Positions 46,285-55,684 are shown, counted from the first letter of the stretch. The stretch: DNA of 64,000 bases from Saprospiraceae bacterium (GCA_016715985.1 JADJXD010000001.1:2852001-2916000); one strand, 5' to 3'. Translations and numbers: made by a program. Notes: generated by a model from the letters alone, not told the origin.

Positions 46285-47559
46285 TTAACTAATGCCTGAC
46301 ATGATCTGTGCACATATCAAAGCGCCATAAGTGCCCAATGCATATCCCAGTACTGCCATTAAAACTCCAACAGGTGCAAGAGATGGACTGAATGCTGATG
46401 CAACCACCGGCGCAGAAGCTGCTCCCCCGATATTGGCCTGACTACCCACAGCTACGAAAAAGAATGGAGCTTTAATAAAATAGGCCACGATCAACAATAT
46501 CGTTACATGAGTAAGCATCCACACTAATCCGATGACAAATAATCCTAAATTATTGAAAACTTCACCCAGATTCATCTTCATTCCAATAGTGGCCACCAAT
46601 ACATATATGAATACTGAGCCCCACTTGGATGCACCTGCACCTTCCAAACTTCTGGCTCTTGTAAATGATGCTATCAACCCAATGGTTGTTGCATATACCA
46701 CCATCCAGAAAAAATGGCTGTTTAACGAAGTGAGATTGTATTGGCTCAACCAATCTTTATTGACTTCCATTACCGGTATAGTAATATCTGCCAGTAAATG
46801 TGACATACCAACTCCTCCAAATGCAACCGCCATCAATATCATCAGATCTGTTGTGGTAGGGTTTTTTTCAACACTCGCTCTGTAGTCTGAAATTCTGGTT
46901 TTAAGGTCTTCTATAGCTGAATTGTCTGCACCAAGCCATTTGTCAATTTTGTCAGATATATTTGCTCCATATAACAGAAAACCCATCCATATATTTGCAA
47001 CTATAACGTCTACTACGATCATAGTACCAAACAAATCATCTTTTACTTCAAAGATTTCTTTCATTGCTGCCTGATTAGCTCCGCCACCTATCCAACTGCC
47101 GGCAATCGTGGACATTCCTTTCCATAATTCACCATCAGGTAGTGCTGTTACCACATCCGGTATAAAATTTATTGCAAATAATAACGCCAATGGACCACCT
47201 ATTATAATTCCTGCGGTAGCTGCAAAAAACATAATCAAGGCTTTTGAACCCAAATTGAATAATCCTTTGATATCGATACTCAGACAAAGTAGAATTAGTG
47301 ATGCCGGTAGTAGATATCGCGAAGCAACTGTGTATAATTTTGAAACATCCCCGGAAATAAGGTTTAATGGCCAGTTAAATAAAGCAGGAATAAAGTAGCA
47401 TAACAGAAGTGGAGGTACATATATATAAAATTTGGACCAGAATCCTGATTTTTGTCCTGATGTGTAAAATACAAACGCAAGTGCAATCATCAGGAGACCC
47501 AAAACTACTGCGTCGTTTGTAAAAATCGGGTTGGCATTCAAAAAGAAAAAATGTTGCAT
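46285..47559 (-). CDS. DUF819 family membrane protein (YjcL-like)
   Basis: A 424-residue integral membrane protein with about ten to eleven hydrophobic helices, in the DUF819 family of probable transporters. Family features include LYTVASRYLLPASLILLCLSIDIKGL, AGSWIGGGANQAAMKEIFEV and VAVGSQANIGGAASAPVVASAFSPSLAPVGVLMAVLGYALGTYGALICA, the last two being glycine-rich re-entrant-like motifs. The substrate is unknown. It is transcribed alone; a CAAATATA sequence at 47576-47583 resembles a minus-strand -7 box. Confidence 0.9.
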   Translation of the reverse strand: MQHFFFLNANPIFTNDAVVLGLLMIALAFVFYTSGQKSGFWSKFYIYVPPLLLCYFIPALFNWPLNLISGDVSKLYTVASRYLLPASLILLCLSIDIKGLFNLGSKALIMFFAATAGIIIGGPLALLFAINFIPDVVTALPDGELWKGMSTIAGSWIGGGANQAAMKEIFEVKDDLFGTMIVVDVIVANIWMGFLLYGANISDKIDKWLGADNSAIEDLKTRISDYRASVEKNPTTTDLMILMAVAFGGVGMSHLLADITIPVMEVNKDWLSQYNLTSLNSHFFWMVVYATTIGLIASFTRARSLEGAGASKWGSVFIYVLVATIGMKMNLGEVFNNLGLFVIGLVWMLTHVTILLIVAYFIKAPFFFVAVGSQANIGGAASAPVVASAFSPSLAPVGVLMAVLGYALGTYGALICAQIMSGIS

Positions 47560-47733
47560 ATCAAAAAATTTAGTCCAAATATATCAATTTTATTCAAAGG
47601 TGGTAAAACGAGAGATATGTTTTTCAGATAACTCCCGATTTAACACATTTTTACAAAAGTCTAAAATGGATTCGATGTGAACTGTAGATATACAATGTGT
47701 TGAATGGAATTTACGAAAAAATACTCCTGAATA

Positions 47734-48636
47734 TTAAATTTTATAAGTTAAGCCAACCATATAATAGGATTGCGTGGCGTCAACTTCCTGTTTGTTAATT
47801 CTGATTGCGTGCTCGATACCCACACCAATACCTTTCACAAGTGTAAATGAAAATGCATTGGTCCATGTACCGTTGTGAAGACTTGGATCTGCACTTTTAT
47901 AACTGAAGAAGCCCGAAAGATTAGACCTCCATTTGATGCCTTTATAAAGTGTACTGTTGTAATCTACCATGAATTTTGTTCCTAAAGAAGAAGTGAATTG
48001 TGTTTCATCCTTTGCGAAGATGAAGTTATAGTTGAGGGGGTGTAAGACAATGACAAGATTGGATTGTGGAGTATAGGTAATCCCGACTCCAAGATCCAGA
48101 AACACGGGATTAAATCTGGTTTCACTTGATAATACAGCAGTACGAAGTTCACCTAAAGTTGAAATAGCAATTTTTTCAGAAAGTTTGTAACCATACAAAG
48201 ATGTTGCATTCAATACATCAGTGGTTGTTTGCCATTCGCCTTGCGTTTCGTTATCCTTTTTCAGGTATTGCCTTCCAAGATTAAGACTGGCTGAGTTTCT
48301 CCAGAAGTATTTCGTTTCAAGCTTATTAGCAAAAAAGTTAAAACTTCCCAGTAGTGCTGTCGTATTTGAATTGGGATTTGGATTGGCAAACCAATTGTTC
48401 AGACCAGTAAAATTCAATCCCACCGTTCCGAATAAGCCTTTGTACCAACCGGGGAAAGTTGATATTTTAGCGTTAATAGCATCGATTTCTGATTGGATGG
48501 GATCAATTTCTGCCTTAATCGGCTTTAGCTTTTCTTCAAGAACAGATTTTTGTAATTTTAATTCATCCAGTGTCTGTCCATTCAAATTACATACAATGCA
48601 AAAAATAGCAGTGATTGATAAAAATAAATTTCTCAT
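47734..48636 (-). CDS. DUF3078 outer-membrane protein
   Basis: A 300-residue exported protein with signal peptide MRNLFLSITAIFCIVCNLNGQ, a short coiled coil (LDELKLQKSVLEEKLKPIKAEIDPIQSEIDAINAKI) and a DUF3078 beta-barrel-like domain (GTVGLNFTGLNNWFANPNPN, YFWRNSASLNLGRQYLKKDN, FLDLGVGITYTPQSNLVIVLHPLNYNFIF). The C-terminus ends in an aromatic strand (SYYMVGLTYKI), as outer-membrane barrels do. It lies 25 bases after the MscS-like gene on the same strand and is probably co-transcribed with it. Function unknown. Confidence 0.83.
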   Translation of the reverse strand: MRNLFLSITAIFCIVCNLNGQTLDELKLQKSVLEEKLKPIKAEIDPIQSEIDAINAKISTFPGWYKGLFGTVGLNFTGLNNWFANPNPNSNTTALLGSFNFFANKLETKYFWRNSASLNLGRQYLKKDNETQGEWQTTTDVLNATSLYGYKLSEKIAISTLGELRTAVLSSETRFNPVFLDLGVGITYTPQSNLVIVLHPLNYNFIFAKDETQFTSSLGTKFMVDYNSTLYKGIKWRSNLSGFFSYKSADPSLHNGTWTNAFSFTLVKGIGVGIEHAIRINKQEVDATQSYYMVGLTYKI

Positions 48637-48661
48637 GTGAATTAAGTTTTAAGTGTTAAAA

Positions 48662-49489
48662 TTATTGGTGGATTTCTATATTTTCTTTTAATATTTTAAT
48701 CATTGGGATGATAATTTTTTTTCCATCAGTCTTAATTGTCACAGACGATTTGTCCATTTCAATAATATACCCGGTGTAGCCGTCAATTGTGATTTTATCA
48801 CCTACGTTTATTTTATCTTTTGAATAAAAAGAAGCTAAAAATCCTGCTAAAATATCTTTTGACGCCAAACCATAACCGATAGAAAAGGCTAAAACAGCAC
48901 CTCCAATGATAATCGATAAATTAGTTGCAAAAAATTCTGTGTTGATTTTTGCCTGAGAGAGCGAAACAATAATGATATTTATAAAAATAAAGTAGAACAC
49001 AAATCCTGAAATAATATTTGCAGATGGTATTCCCAGAGATTTACAGGTGGTGAGTACAGCTGATTTTACAGTATCAGCCAAAAGTATTCCTCCTATCAGG
49101 ATAAGTATGGCAACTAATAAATTTGGAACATAGGTTATAATATCTTTCATTAATTCTGCTAATACAGGCATATCTAAAATGCCCACTACAACCATCACAA
49201 ATATAAGCATTAATAAATAGTAAATTGTCCCGGATAAAATTTTGGAAAGATCAATCTCAATATTATTTGCTTTAAAAAAATCTATGTTATTAATTTTTTC
49301 ACCAAATTTGTTTAAGTTTAGTTTTTTTAAAGACTCTCTGACAATTTTCGCTATCATCTTACTGATGATGTAGCCAAAGAACAAAACAAAAATTGCAGAA
49401 ATAAATCTAGGGATAGCTACAAACATACTAATCATCATTTCTCTGATGGCCTCCTGTATTTCAGTGCTGAAAAGTAATATGAATTTCAT
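48662..49489 (-). CDS. MscS-like mechanosensitive channel family protein
   Basis: A 275-residue inner-membrane protein with about five hydrophobic helices (MFVAIPRFISAIFVLFFGYIIS, IYYLLMLIFVMVVVGILDM, VPNLLVAILILIGGILLADTV and others), carrying the conserved TM_helix repeats. A pore-like helix (IGGAVLAFSIGYGLASKDILAGFLASF) leads into a short MscS-type beta-domain (INVGDKITIDGYTGYIIEMDKSSVTIKTDGKKIIIPM). The large C-terminal cage of E. coli MscS is missing, as is usual for this subfamily. Such channels may release solutes at hypo-osmotic shock. It is downstream of a sigma factor and a 65-residue protein. Confidence 0.85.
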   Translation of the reverse strand: MKFILLFSTEIQEAIREMMISMFVAIPRFISAIFVLFFGYIISKMIAKIVRESLKKLNLNKFGEKINNIDFFKANNIEIDLSKILSGTIYYLLMLIFVMVVVGILDMPVLAELMKDIITYVPNLLVAILILIGGILLADTVKSAVLTTCKSLGIPSANIISGFVFYFIFINIIIVSLSQAKINTEFFATNLSIIIGGAVLAFSIGYGLASKDILAGFLASFYSKDKINVGDKITIDGYTGYIIEMDKSSVTIKTDGKKIIIPMIKILKENIEIHQ

Positions 49490-49532
49490 TTAAGTATGTT
49501 TGATATAAGGTTTGTTAAAAGTACAATTTTAG

Positions 49533-49730
49533 TTATTTAAAATTTATTTTTTTGTTGCCGAAAGAAGAAACTAAAATTTTCAACGGCTTGGAGAGAAAAA
49601 GATCAGCCAGACTTCCGATTAATCCAAATAGTTTAATACTATGATTCAAATCTTGCTTAATTATTTTTTTATTTTGCCCCCTGCTTTCAATTTCTAATTT
49701 CTCAAGTAATTTAAAATTATTTATTTCCAT
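49533..49730 (-). CDS. Small hypothetical protein, 65 residues
   Basis: An unrecognised short protein (MEINNFKLLEKLEIESRGQN ...) between the ECF sigma factor (40 bases upstream) and the MscS-like gene (43 bases downstream), all on the minus strand. The N-terminal half is charged and probably helical. The middle (HSIKLFGLIGSLADLFLSKPLKIL) is amphipathic and could lie on a membrane, but is too polar for a clear transmembrane helix. Position after a sigma gene invites the idea of a regulator, but it has no anti-sigma motif. Confidence 0.55.
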   Translation of the reverse strand: MEINNFKLLEKLEIESRGQNKKIIKQDLNHSIKLFGLIGSLADLFLSKPLKILVSSFGNKKINFK

Positions 49731-49770
49731 ATAATCTGATTTTGCAATAAGTGTTTAAGTATGATTAAAA

Positions 49771-50367
49771 CTAATCTGAATATTTTGTATCATAAATCTT
49801 TATGAATCTTTCCTTCGCTCTTAATATTTTCATTTTCACGGCGCTTTCAGATTTATTGAGTATCAGGCACAAATCTTTGATACTCATATCTTCCTGATAT
49901 TTCATAATCAAAATACCTTTATCATCTGACATCATATCATGCAGTACTTCTTTTAGTCTGTAAACATTTTTTTCTTTAATTTGCGCATCATCAATATTGT
50001 CTTCAACATTATAGTTATTTATCAAATTATCAGATTTGACAATAATTTCTTTTTGTACCTTTCGAAGCTCATCTATACAGTGATTATATGTGATTGAATA
50101 CAACCATGTTGAAAATTTAGAATTTCCCGAAAACTTCGAAAGATTAAGAAGCACCCGCATAAATATATCCTGAGTAGCGTCTTCCGCATTATCTTGATTT
50201 TTTAACATGGTCACACACTTAGCATAAACTTTATCACTGTATCTTTCATATATCAAATTGAAATAATGAATGTTTTGTGATTTCAGATATAAATCAATTG
50301 CTTCTTCATCACGTATCTGATCTTTGAGAAGACCTGTAATGATAGGATTTAGAAGATTTACAATCAA
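49771..50367 (-). CDS. ECF-type RNA polymerase sigma factor
   Basis: A 198-residue sigma-70 family factor of the extracytoplasmic-function type. Region 2 is visible in YFNLIYERYSDKVYAKCVTMLKNQDNAEDATQDIFMRVLLNLSKFSG and FSTWLYSITYNHCIDELRK, joined by an acidic linker to region 4 (LKEVLHDMMSDDKGILIMKYQEDMSIKDLCLILNKSESAVKMKILRAKERF). No membrane anti-sigma gene follows; the next genes encode a small protein, an MscS-like channel and a DUF3078 protein, which may be under its control. A terminator-like hairpin lies upstream of its start (50495-50521). Confidence 0.92.
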   Translation of the reverse strand: MIVNLLNPIITGLLKDQIRDEEAIDLYLKSQNIHYFNLIYERYSDKVYAKCVTMLKNQDNAEDATQDIFMRVLLNLSKFSGNSKFSTWLYSITYNHCIDELRKVQKEIIVKSDNLINNYNVEDNIDDAQIKEKNVYRLKEVLHDMMSDDKGILIMKYQEDMSIKDLCLILNKSESAVKMKILRAKERFIKIYDTKYSD

Positions 50368-50494
50368 GTTAAATATATTTAGATTTAGATCATAGAATTT
50401 CGACGCAAAAATGATTAAAAGTTACATGTATATGTAAAAAACAATCTTTTTTTTTTAGTTATTGCTTCTGGCAAGGTAAGATTTTAATAAAAAA

Positions 50495-50521
50495 AGAGGT
50501 AACATACGTCGTATATTACCT
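50495..50521 (-). terminator. Hairpin with T run upstream of sigma gene
   Basis: GAGGTAAcATACgtcGTATaTTACCTC is a nearly perfect 27-base palindrome. On the minus strand it is followed by a run of seven T, the form of an intrinsic terminator, but it lies about 130 bases upstream of the sigma gene rather than after a gene. It could be an attenuator, the end of a small RNA, or an operator. The rest of the 343-base divergent spacer is AT-rich. A TAAATTTG box at 50679-50686 may be the -7 element of the M28 peptidase gene. Confidence 0.5.
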
Positions 50522-50710
50522 CAACCCTAACCAAATGTAACCAAATAGTATAAATACTTAGTGTAAAAGTAACACAAAGATTGATTTTAAAAAATTATTT
50601 TTATTAAATTTTAAAAAATTTATAATACCGTTATTTTATCATTAAACTTCTTGTCCAAAATAATTTCATTTTTAATTGTAAATTTGTCGCTCAATAAAAC
50701 ATCAAATTAG

Positions 50711-52108
50711 ATGATTCTTGTCAAAATGTTAAAAGTTGCAGGACTTATTAATCTGTTATTTTTAATGTCCACCGGACTTTTAAAGGCACAGGACGAGGAT
50801 GCACAGTTCATAAAAAAAATTCATGATATTGCCCTAACCGAAGGGAAAGCCTATCAATGGCTACATGAATTATGTACGCAATACCCCGGAAGAATAGCAG
50901 GATCTCAGAATGACAGGAATGCAGCTCTATATACGCAATCTGTTCTAAAATCTTTGAAATTATCAGGAACAATGCTACAGGAATGTGTAGCAAATTACTG
51001 GAAAAGAGGTGAATTGGAACAGGCAGTCATGACTGATTACAATGGTGTAGTAACGCCTCTCAAAATATTGTCTTTGGGCAATTCAGTGGCCACTCCTTCC
51101 GGTGGGATATCAGCAGAAGTGATAGAAGTTTTGAGTCTGGAAGAAGTCGAAAAATTGGGAAAAGATGTCATATCCGGTAAAATAGTTTTTTTTAATCGCC
51201 CTATGGATCCGACCCAGTTAAGGACATTTAGTGCTTATGGGGGAGCAGCGGATCAAAGAGTGTATGGCCCGTCAAAAGCGGCTGAGTATGGTGCGGTTGG
51301 AGCAATCGTAAGGTCATTAACATTAAAAAACGATGATAACCCACATACCGGAGTTACAGTTTATCGCGATGAACATTCTAAAATTGCAGGAGTAGGTATC
51401 AGTACTAATGACGCCGATAAACTGAGCAATTCTATTAAAAAGGGTAAAACAAAAGTTTTTCTGAATACAGATTGTCTCAATATGGGACCCAGAAAAACAT
51501 ATAATGTAATCGGTGAGATAAAAGGCAGTACTTATCCTGATGATATAATTCTGGTAGGCGGACATTTAGATAGTTGGGATGTTGGACAGGGAGCTCATGA
51601 TGATGGAGCAGGATGTGTGCAGGCGATGGATGTTTTAAACATTTTGATACGGGCAGGATATAAACCTGAAAGAACTATCCGATGTGTTCTTTTTGCCAAT
51701 GAAGAAAATGGATTGGCAGGTGGTATCGAATATGCCCGTATATCTAATGAAAATAAAGAATTTCATTTGGCTGCGCTGGAATCAGATGCCGGCGGTTTTA
51801 GTCCGAGAGGTTTTAGTTTTGAGGCAGATACTTCAGTTTTCAAAAAGTATTACAGAAAAGTATATGAATGGTCCGATATACTTGCAAGTTATGGATTACA
51901 TTTTGAAATAGGTGGCTCCGGTGCGGATATCAGCCCGTTAAAGTCTCAAAAAGGATTACTGATCGGATTACGACCCGATTCTCAAAGATATTTTGATTAT
52001 CATCATACTGCTACGGATACTTTTGAAGCAGTGAATAAAAGAGAACTGGAACTCGGCGCTGCCGCAATGACCAGCCTGGTGTTTCTTATAGATAAATACG
52101 GATTGTAA
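50711..52108 (+). CDS. M28 family zinc aminopeptidase, exported
   Basis: A 465-residue peptidase. A signal peptide is visible (MLKVAGLINLLFLMSTGLLKAQ; the actual start may be the ATG at 50711 or the Met 5 codons later). A PA-type insert domain covers about residues 120-250. The catalytic domain has the two-zinc ligands: His and Asp in GGHLDSWDVGQGAHDDGAGC, the Glu pair in FANEENGLAGG, Asp in LESDAGGFSP and His near the end in YFDYHHTATDTF. It probably trims peptides in the periplasm. Its stop codon is directly followed by the hpt start, so the two are translationally linked. Confidence 0.92.
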   Translation: MILVKMLKVAGLINLLFLMSTGLLKAQDEDAQFIKKIHDIALTEGKAYQWLHELCTQYPGRIAGSQNDRNAALYTQSVLKSLKLSGTMLQECVANYWKRGELEQAVMTDYNGVVTPLKILSLGNSVATPSGGISAEVIEVLSLEEVEKLGKDVISGKIVFFNRPMDPTQLRTFSAYGGAADQRVYGPSKAAEYGAVGAIVRSLTLKNDDNPHTGVTVYRDEHSKIAGVGISTNDADKLSNSIKKGKTKVFLNTDCLNMGPRKTYNVIGEIKGSTYPDDIILVGGHLDSWDVGQGAHDDGAGCVQAMDVLNILIRAGYKPERTIRCVLFANEENGLAGGIEYARISNENKEFHLAALESDAGGFSPRGFSFEADTSVFKKYYRKVYEWSDILASYGLHFEIGGSGADISPLKSQKGLLIGLRPDSQRYFDYHHTATDTFEAVNKRELELGAAAMTSLVFLIDKYGL

Positions 52109-52651
52109 ATGAACGAATCGCAAATTCAAATTGAAGACCTGATTTTTGACAGATATATTCTTGCTGAAGACATAGATATGAAAATATCTGAAATAGCTAC
52201 CAATCTGAATTCAGATTATGCTGATAGGTATCCATTGTTTCTGGTTGTAATGAATGGAGCTTTTATTTTTGCAGCAGACCTGATGCGAAAACTGAGCATT
52301 CCGTGTGAATTAAGCTTTGTAAGGATTAAATCTTACCAAGGCACTTCGAGCACGGGGAAAATCGATATTTTTATGCCACCTGATGTCAAAATTGAAGGAA
52401 GACACATCGTGATAGTAGAGGATATTATCGATACTGGCAATACATTGAATGCTTTTATTCCACATCTTAACAGCCAAAATCCTGCATCCTTGTCAGTAAC
52501 TGCAATTCTGGTGAAACCGGATGCCCATATTCATGAAATCAAGACTGAATATCCGGGCTTTGTAATACCTGAAAAGTTTGTTGTAGGCTTTGGATTGGAT
52601 TACAATGGAAAGGGAAGGAATCTTCCGGATTTATATCAATTGGCGCATTGA
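52109..52651 (+). CDS. hpt: Hypoxanthine phosphoribosyltransferase
   Basis: A 180-residue cytoplasmic purine-salvage enzyme that joins hypoxanthine (or guanine) to PRPP. The PRPP-binding loop is visible in IVIVEDIIDTGNTLNAF (residues about 108-124), with the LVVMNGAFIFAADLMRKL loop and SFVRIKSYQGTSSTGKI flexible loop upstream, and FVVGFGLDYNGKGRNLPDLY near the C-terminus. The ATG follows the TAA of the peptidase gene with no gap. The pairing of a peptidase with purine salvage probably reflects operon structure rather than shared function. Confidence 0.95.
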   Translation: MNESQIQIEDLIFDRYILAEDIDMKISEIATNLNSDYADRYPLFLVVMNGAFIFAADLMRKLSIPCELSFVRIKSYQGTSSTGKIDIFMPPDVKIEGRHIVIVEDIIDTGNTLNAFIPHLNSQNPASLSVTAILVKPDAHIHEIKTEYPGFVIPEKFVVGFGLDYNGKGRNLPDLYQLAH

Positions 52652-52814
52652 TGTACTTCAAAATGTTGTTTTTAAAATTAACACAATAATGGTGATGTTT
52701 TCAAATCAGGTTAGAAATGGTTTCCGGAAGTCTATAAAAGTCTGAAAAGTTGATGGAAATTATAAACCAGTTAATAATCGACAGTATTTTTACGTTACGA
52801 TTGTGTTAAAGGAT

Positions 52815-52845
52815 TGATATTTTTAAAATTATTGGATACTTTTGC
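52815..52845 (+). promoter_or_regulatory. Likely promoter of thioredoxin-fold gene
   Basis: TTG at 52815-52817, a 20-base spacer and TACTTTTG at 52838-52845, an exact match to TAnnTTTG, 47 bases before the start codon. Confidence 0.55.
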
Positions 52846-52892
52846 AAAACAGATAGCGTTTCCAAAAAGAATTTAAAAACAAACATTTATAT

Positions 52893-54065
52893 ATGAAAAA
52901 CCTGATAATTTTACTTTTCCTGAATATTTTGTTGATTAACTCAGTATTTTCCCAGGGAATAAGCTTTTATGAAGGTCCCTGGAAAGAAGCGATGGAAAAG
53001 GCTAAAAAAGAAGACAAACTATTGTTCGTTGATGCTTATGCTAAATGGTGTGGCCCGTGCAAAGCGATGGCTAAAAATGTCTTTACACAACAAAAAGTTG
53101 GCGATTACTTCAATTCCAATTTTATAAACCTTAAATTGGATATGGAAGAAGCCGATGGCATCACCTTCGGTCATAAGTATCCTGTAAGTGCTTATCCCAC
53201 ATTATACTTTATAGACGGTGATGGAAAAGTCATCAAAATGGTAAAAGGTGGTCAACAACCTGATGGTCTGATCAATTTGGGTGTTGAAGCATTAAAAAAT
53301 GTGGACAGAAGCGGTGACTTTAGTGCAAAATATGACGCAGGTGACAGGGACTATGATTTAGTATTTAAGTACGTAAAAGCGTTAAATCAAGCCGGAAAGC
53401 CAAGTCTTAAAATTTCAAACGAATATCTGAATTCAAATCCTGAAATTACAGAAGATCAAAAGTTATCATTTATTTTTGAAGCCACGGTGGATGCTGATTC
53501 CCGAATTTTTGACAAATTTTTGGAAGATAAGTCTAAAATTATAAAATTGACAGACGAAAAAAGTTATTCATCCAAAGCCATGAAAGCATGCGATGTAGCC
53601 ATTCAGAAAGCCATTGATTTTGAATCGGAAACCATACTAAATGATGCATTTATAAAGGCAAAAAAGGCATTTCCGGATGATTCAGAAAAATACATTCTGA
53701 AATCAAAAATGAAGTATTATAAATCATCTAAAGAAACAGAAAATTATCTCTCAGCAGCAAAAACGCTGTATAAAAAATCTGCCAAAGATGCCGAGACTTT
53801 AAAGTTTGTAGTCAAAGATATTCTGCTGGGGTTTGATGACAATAAAAAGTTAATTGATCTTGCTACCGACTGCATGTCTGATGTATATAAAATAGATGAT
53901 AGTTTTGAGCACCTGGGATTGTATTGTAATGTTTTGATTTTAAAGTCAGAAGTGGTGAAAGCAATTGAAATTACAACCAAAGCTAAAGAAAAAGCGATCA
54001 GTAAAAATGAAGATCCCGGAAGATATGATGGGTTACTTAATTATTTACAATCCAAAAAAGCATAA
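52893..54065 (+). CDS. Exported thioredoxin-fold protein
   Basis: A 390-residue periplasmic protein with signal peptide MKNLIILLFLNILLINSVFSQ. The first 130 residues after it are a thioredoxin-like domain of the DUF255/thioredoxin_7 type (FYEGPWKEAMEKAKKEDKLLFVDAYAKWCGPCKAMAKNVF ... YPVSAYPTLYFIDGDGKVI) with the active WCGPC and the cis-proline loop. The remaining 240 residues are helical and Lys/Asp-rich, probably TPR-like repeats, without known motifs. It probably reduces or rearranges disulfides of exported proteins, of which this window holds several rich in Cys. Confidence 0.88.
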   Translation: MKNLIILLFLNILLINSVFSQGISFYEGPWKEAMEKAKKEDKLLFVDAYAKWCGPCKAMAKNVFTQQKVGDYFNSNFINLKLDMEEADGITFGHKYPVSAYPTLYFIDGDGKVIKMVKGGQQPDGLINLGVEALKNVDRSGDFSAKYDAGDRDYDLVFKYVKALNQAGKPSLKISNEYLNSNPEITEDQKLSFIFEATVDADSRIFDKFLEDKSKIIKLTDEKSYSSKAMKACDVAIQKAIDFESETILNDAFIKAKKAFPDDSEKYILKSKMKYYKSSKETENYLSAAKTLYKKSAKDAETLKFVVKDILLGFDDNKKLIDLATDCMSDVYKIDDSFEHLGLYCNVLILKSEVVKAIEITTKAKEKAISKNEDPGRYDGLLNYLQSKKA

Positions 54066-54186
54066 AATTTTCAGAATTTATCAACAGATACATACAAGTG
54101 TGATCATATTCTGAATTATGTGACAACCGTATGTTTTTTAGTCTTAACAAAAACGAATTTATTAATTACCAAAAAAAATCACACAA

Positions 54187-54858
54187 ATGAAAAAATTGAT
54201 TTATTTAGTTTTCACCATTCTCTTGGTTCCTTTCTTTTCCAGTGCTCAGAATGTTGTCGAAAGAAAATCATCCATGAGTCTTGGACCCCAGGATGGATTT
54301 TATGTAGAATTGCCGGGAGCTACTAAAAAGATGGCAGAGTCCACATTCTCAGATATGATGAAGGAATACGGGAAACTAAAGGATAATAGTAAAGCGAGAG
54401 AATCCTTTATGGCTGCCACTAAAATTCCCATCATCAACGGTTCGTCACCTCTAGATTTATATGTAAAGTATGAAGAAGGTAAAAACATGATGACTACCTA
54501 TGTTTGGGTTGATTTGGGTGGCGCATTTGTCAATTCAACAGATCATCCTTCTCAGGCTAAAGCAATCAAACAATTGATTTATGATTATTCTCTAAATGTT
54601 AAAAAGAAAGTGATTGCGGAAGAATTAAAAGCAGAAGAGAAGACCCTGTCCAATCTGAACAAGGATCTTGAAAAACTTCAGAAAAAGAATGATGATTTCC
54701 ATAAAGATATTGAAAAGGCAAAACAAAAAATTGCAGAAGCTGAAAAAAATATAGAAAAAAATGAAAGCGAACAGGAAACAAAAAGAAGTGAAATTGAAAA
54801 ACAAAATTCAGTAGTAGAACAAGTCACTCAAAAACTAAATTCTGTAGGTAAAAATTAG
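54187..54858 (+). CDS. Exported coiled-coil protein of unknown function
   Basis: A 223-residue protein with signal peptide MKKLIYLVFTILLVPFFSSAQ. The first half is a globular region (SMSLGPQDGFYVELPGATKKMAESTFSDMMKEYGK) in which the lysine- and glycine-containing pattern is conserved-looking but not recognised. The last 80 residues form a long charged coiled coil (EELKAEEKTLSNLNKDLEKLQKKNDDFHKDIEKAKQKIAEAEKNIEK). It probably makes oligomers in the periplasm. It is transcribed after the thioredoxin-fold gene and ends at a strong terminator. Confidence 0.72.
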   Translation: MKKLIYLVFTILLVPFFSSAQNVVERKSSMSLGPQDGFYVELPGATKKMAESTFSDMMKEYGKLKDNSKARESFMAATKIPIINGSSPLDLYVKYEEGKNMMTTYVWVDLGGAFVNSTDHPSQAKAIKQLIYDYSLNVKKKVIAEELKAEEKTLSNLNKDLEKLQKKNDDFHKDIEKAKQKIAEAEKNIEKNESEQETKRSEIEKQNSVVEQVTQKLNSVGKN

Positions 54859-54880
54859 ATAGCTACCGGAAAATTTAAAT

Positions 54881-54924
54881 CAGAACCCTGTACTCAGAAA
54901 TCGGTGCAGGGTTCTGTTATTTTA
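54881..54924 (+). terminator. Intrinsic terminator after coiled-coil gene
   Basis: CAGAACCCTG and CAGGGTTCTG form a perfect 10-base stem around a 16-base loop, followed by TTATTTTA. It begins 23 bases after the stop codon. Confidence 0.82.
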
Positions 54925-54993
54925 GGTAAATAAAACAAACATCCTTAAAATTCGTTAAAAAGGGAGTTAATCTGAAAACGATAAATTGTAAAA

Positions 54994-55623
54994 ATGGTAA
55001 CAACCCACAATCTTTCTTATTCTTACACTGCTTCAGAAGTTCTGAAATTTCCGGATGTGGAATGTCATAATCAGGAAATTTTATTGATACTTGGTTCATC
55101 CGGTGTAGGAAAAACAACGTTGCTTCACTTATTGGGTGGTGTTCTAACCCCGCAGGAAGGAACTGTCCGAATAGAAAACACGGAACTAAACGGTCTTTCA
55201 GGGAATGATCTGGACAGATTCAGAGGGAAAAATATAGGTATTATTTTTCAACAAAACCATTTTGTGGCTTCACTGAATGTGGTGGAAAATCTATTGCTCG
55301 CTCAATCATTGGCGGGTAATAAATCAGATAAGGCATTTTGTATTTCTTTGTTGGAAAGACTGAATATCGCCCATAAAGTTAACAGCTCCATCAGTGATTT
55401 GAGTCAGGGGGAGAAGCAACGGGTTTCTATAGCCAGAGCATTGGTCAACCGTCCAAAATTGATTTTAGCTGATGAACCTACTTCTGCATTGGATGATGAT
55501 AATTGTGATGAAGTGATCAGTTTGCTGGAAGAACAGGCCAAATTACTTGGATCGGCATTGATAATAGTCACCCATGACGGTCGGCTAAAGGATAAAATTT
55601 CAAACAGAATTTTACTTAATTAA
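54994..55623 (+). CDS. ABC transporter ATP-binding protein (LolD/MacB-like)
   Basis: A 209-residue ATPase that powers the permease encoded next. Walker A is GSSGVGKTTLL, the Q-loop FQQNHF, the signature LSQGEKQRVSIARAL, Walker B LILADEPTSALD and the H-loop VTHDGRL, all in the order of the MacB/LolD class. It lies 61 bases before the permease gene. Together they resemble the ATPase of zinc-related export-type systems such as PA4064 of Pseudomonas aeruginosa; this is an inference from the gene order. Confidence 0.93.
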   Translation: MVTTHNLSYSYTASEVLKFPDVECHNQEILLILGSSGVGKTTLLHLLGGVLTPQEGTVRIENTELNGLSGNDLDRFRGKNIGIIFQQNHFVASLNVVENLLLAQSLAGNKSDKAFCISLLERLNIAHKVNSSISDLSQGEKQRVSIARALVNRPKLILADEPTSALDDDNCDEVISLLEEQAKLLGSALIIVTHDGRLKDKISNRILLN

Positions 55624-55684
55624 TCAGAATTCATTGTCTCAATTTTGGAACAATGTATATTATTAAATCAGCAATTACCACCAT

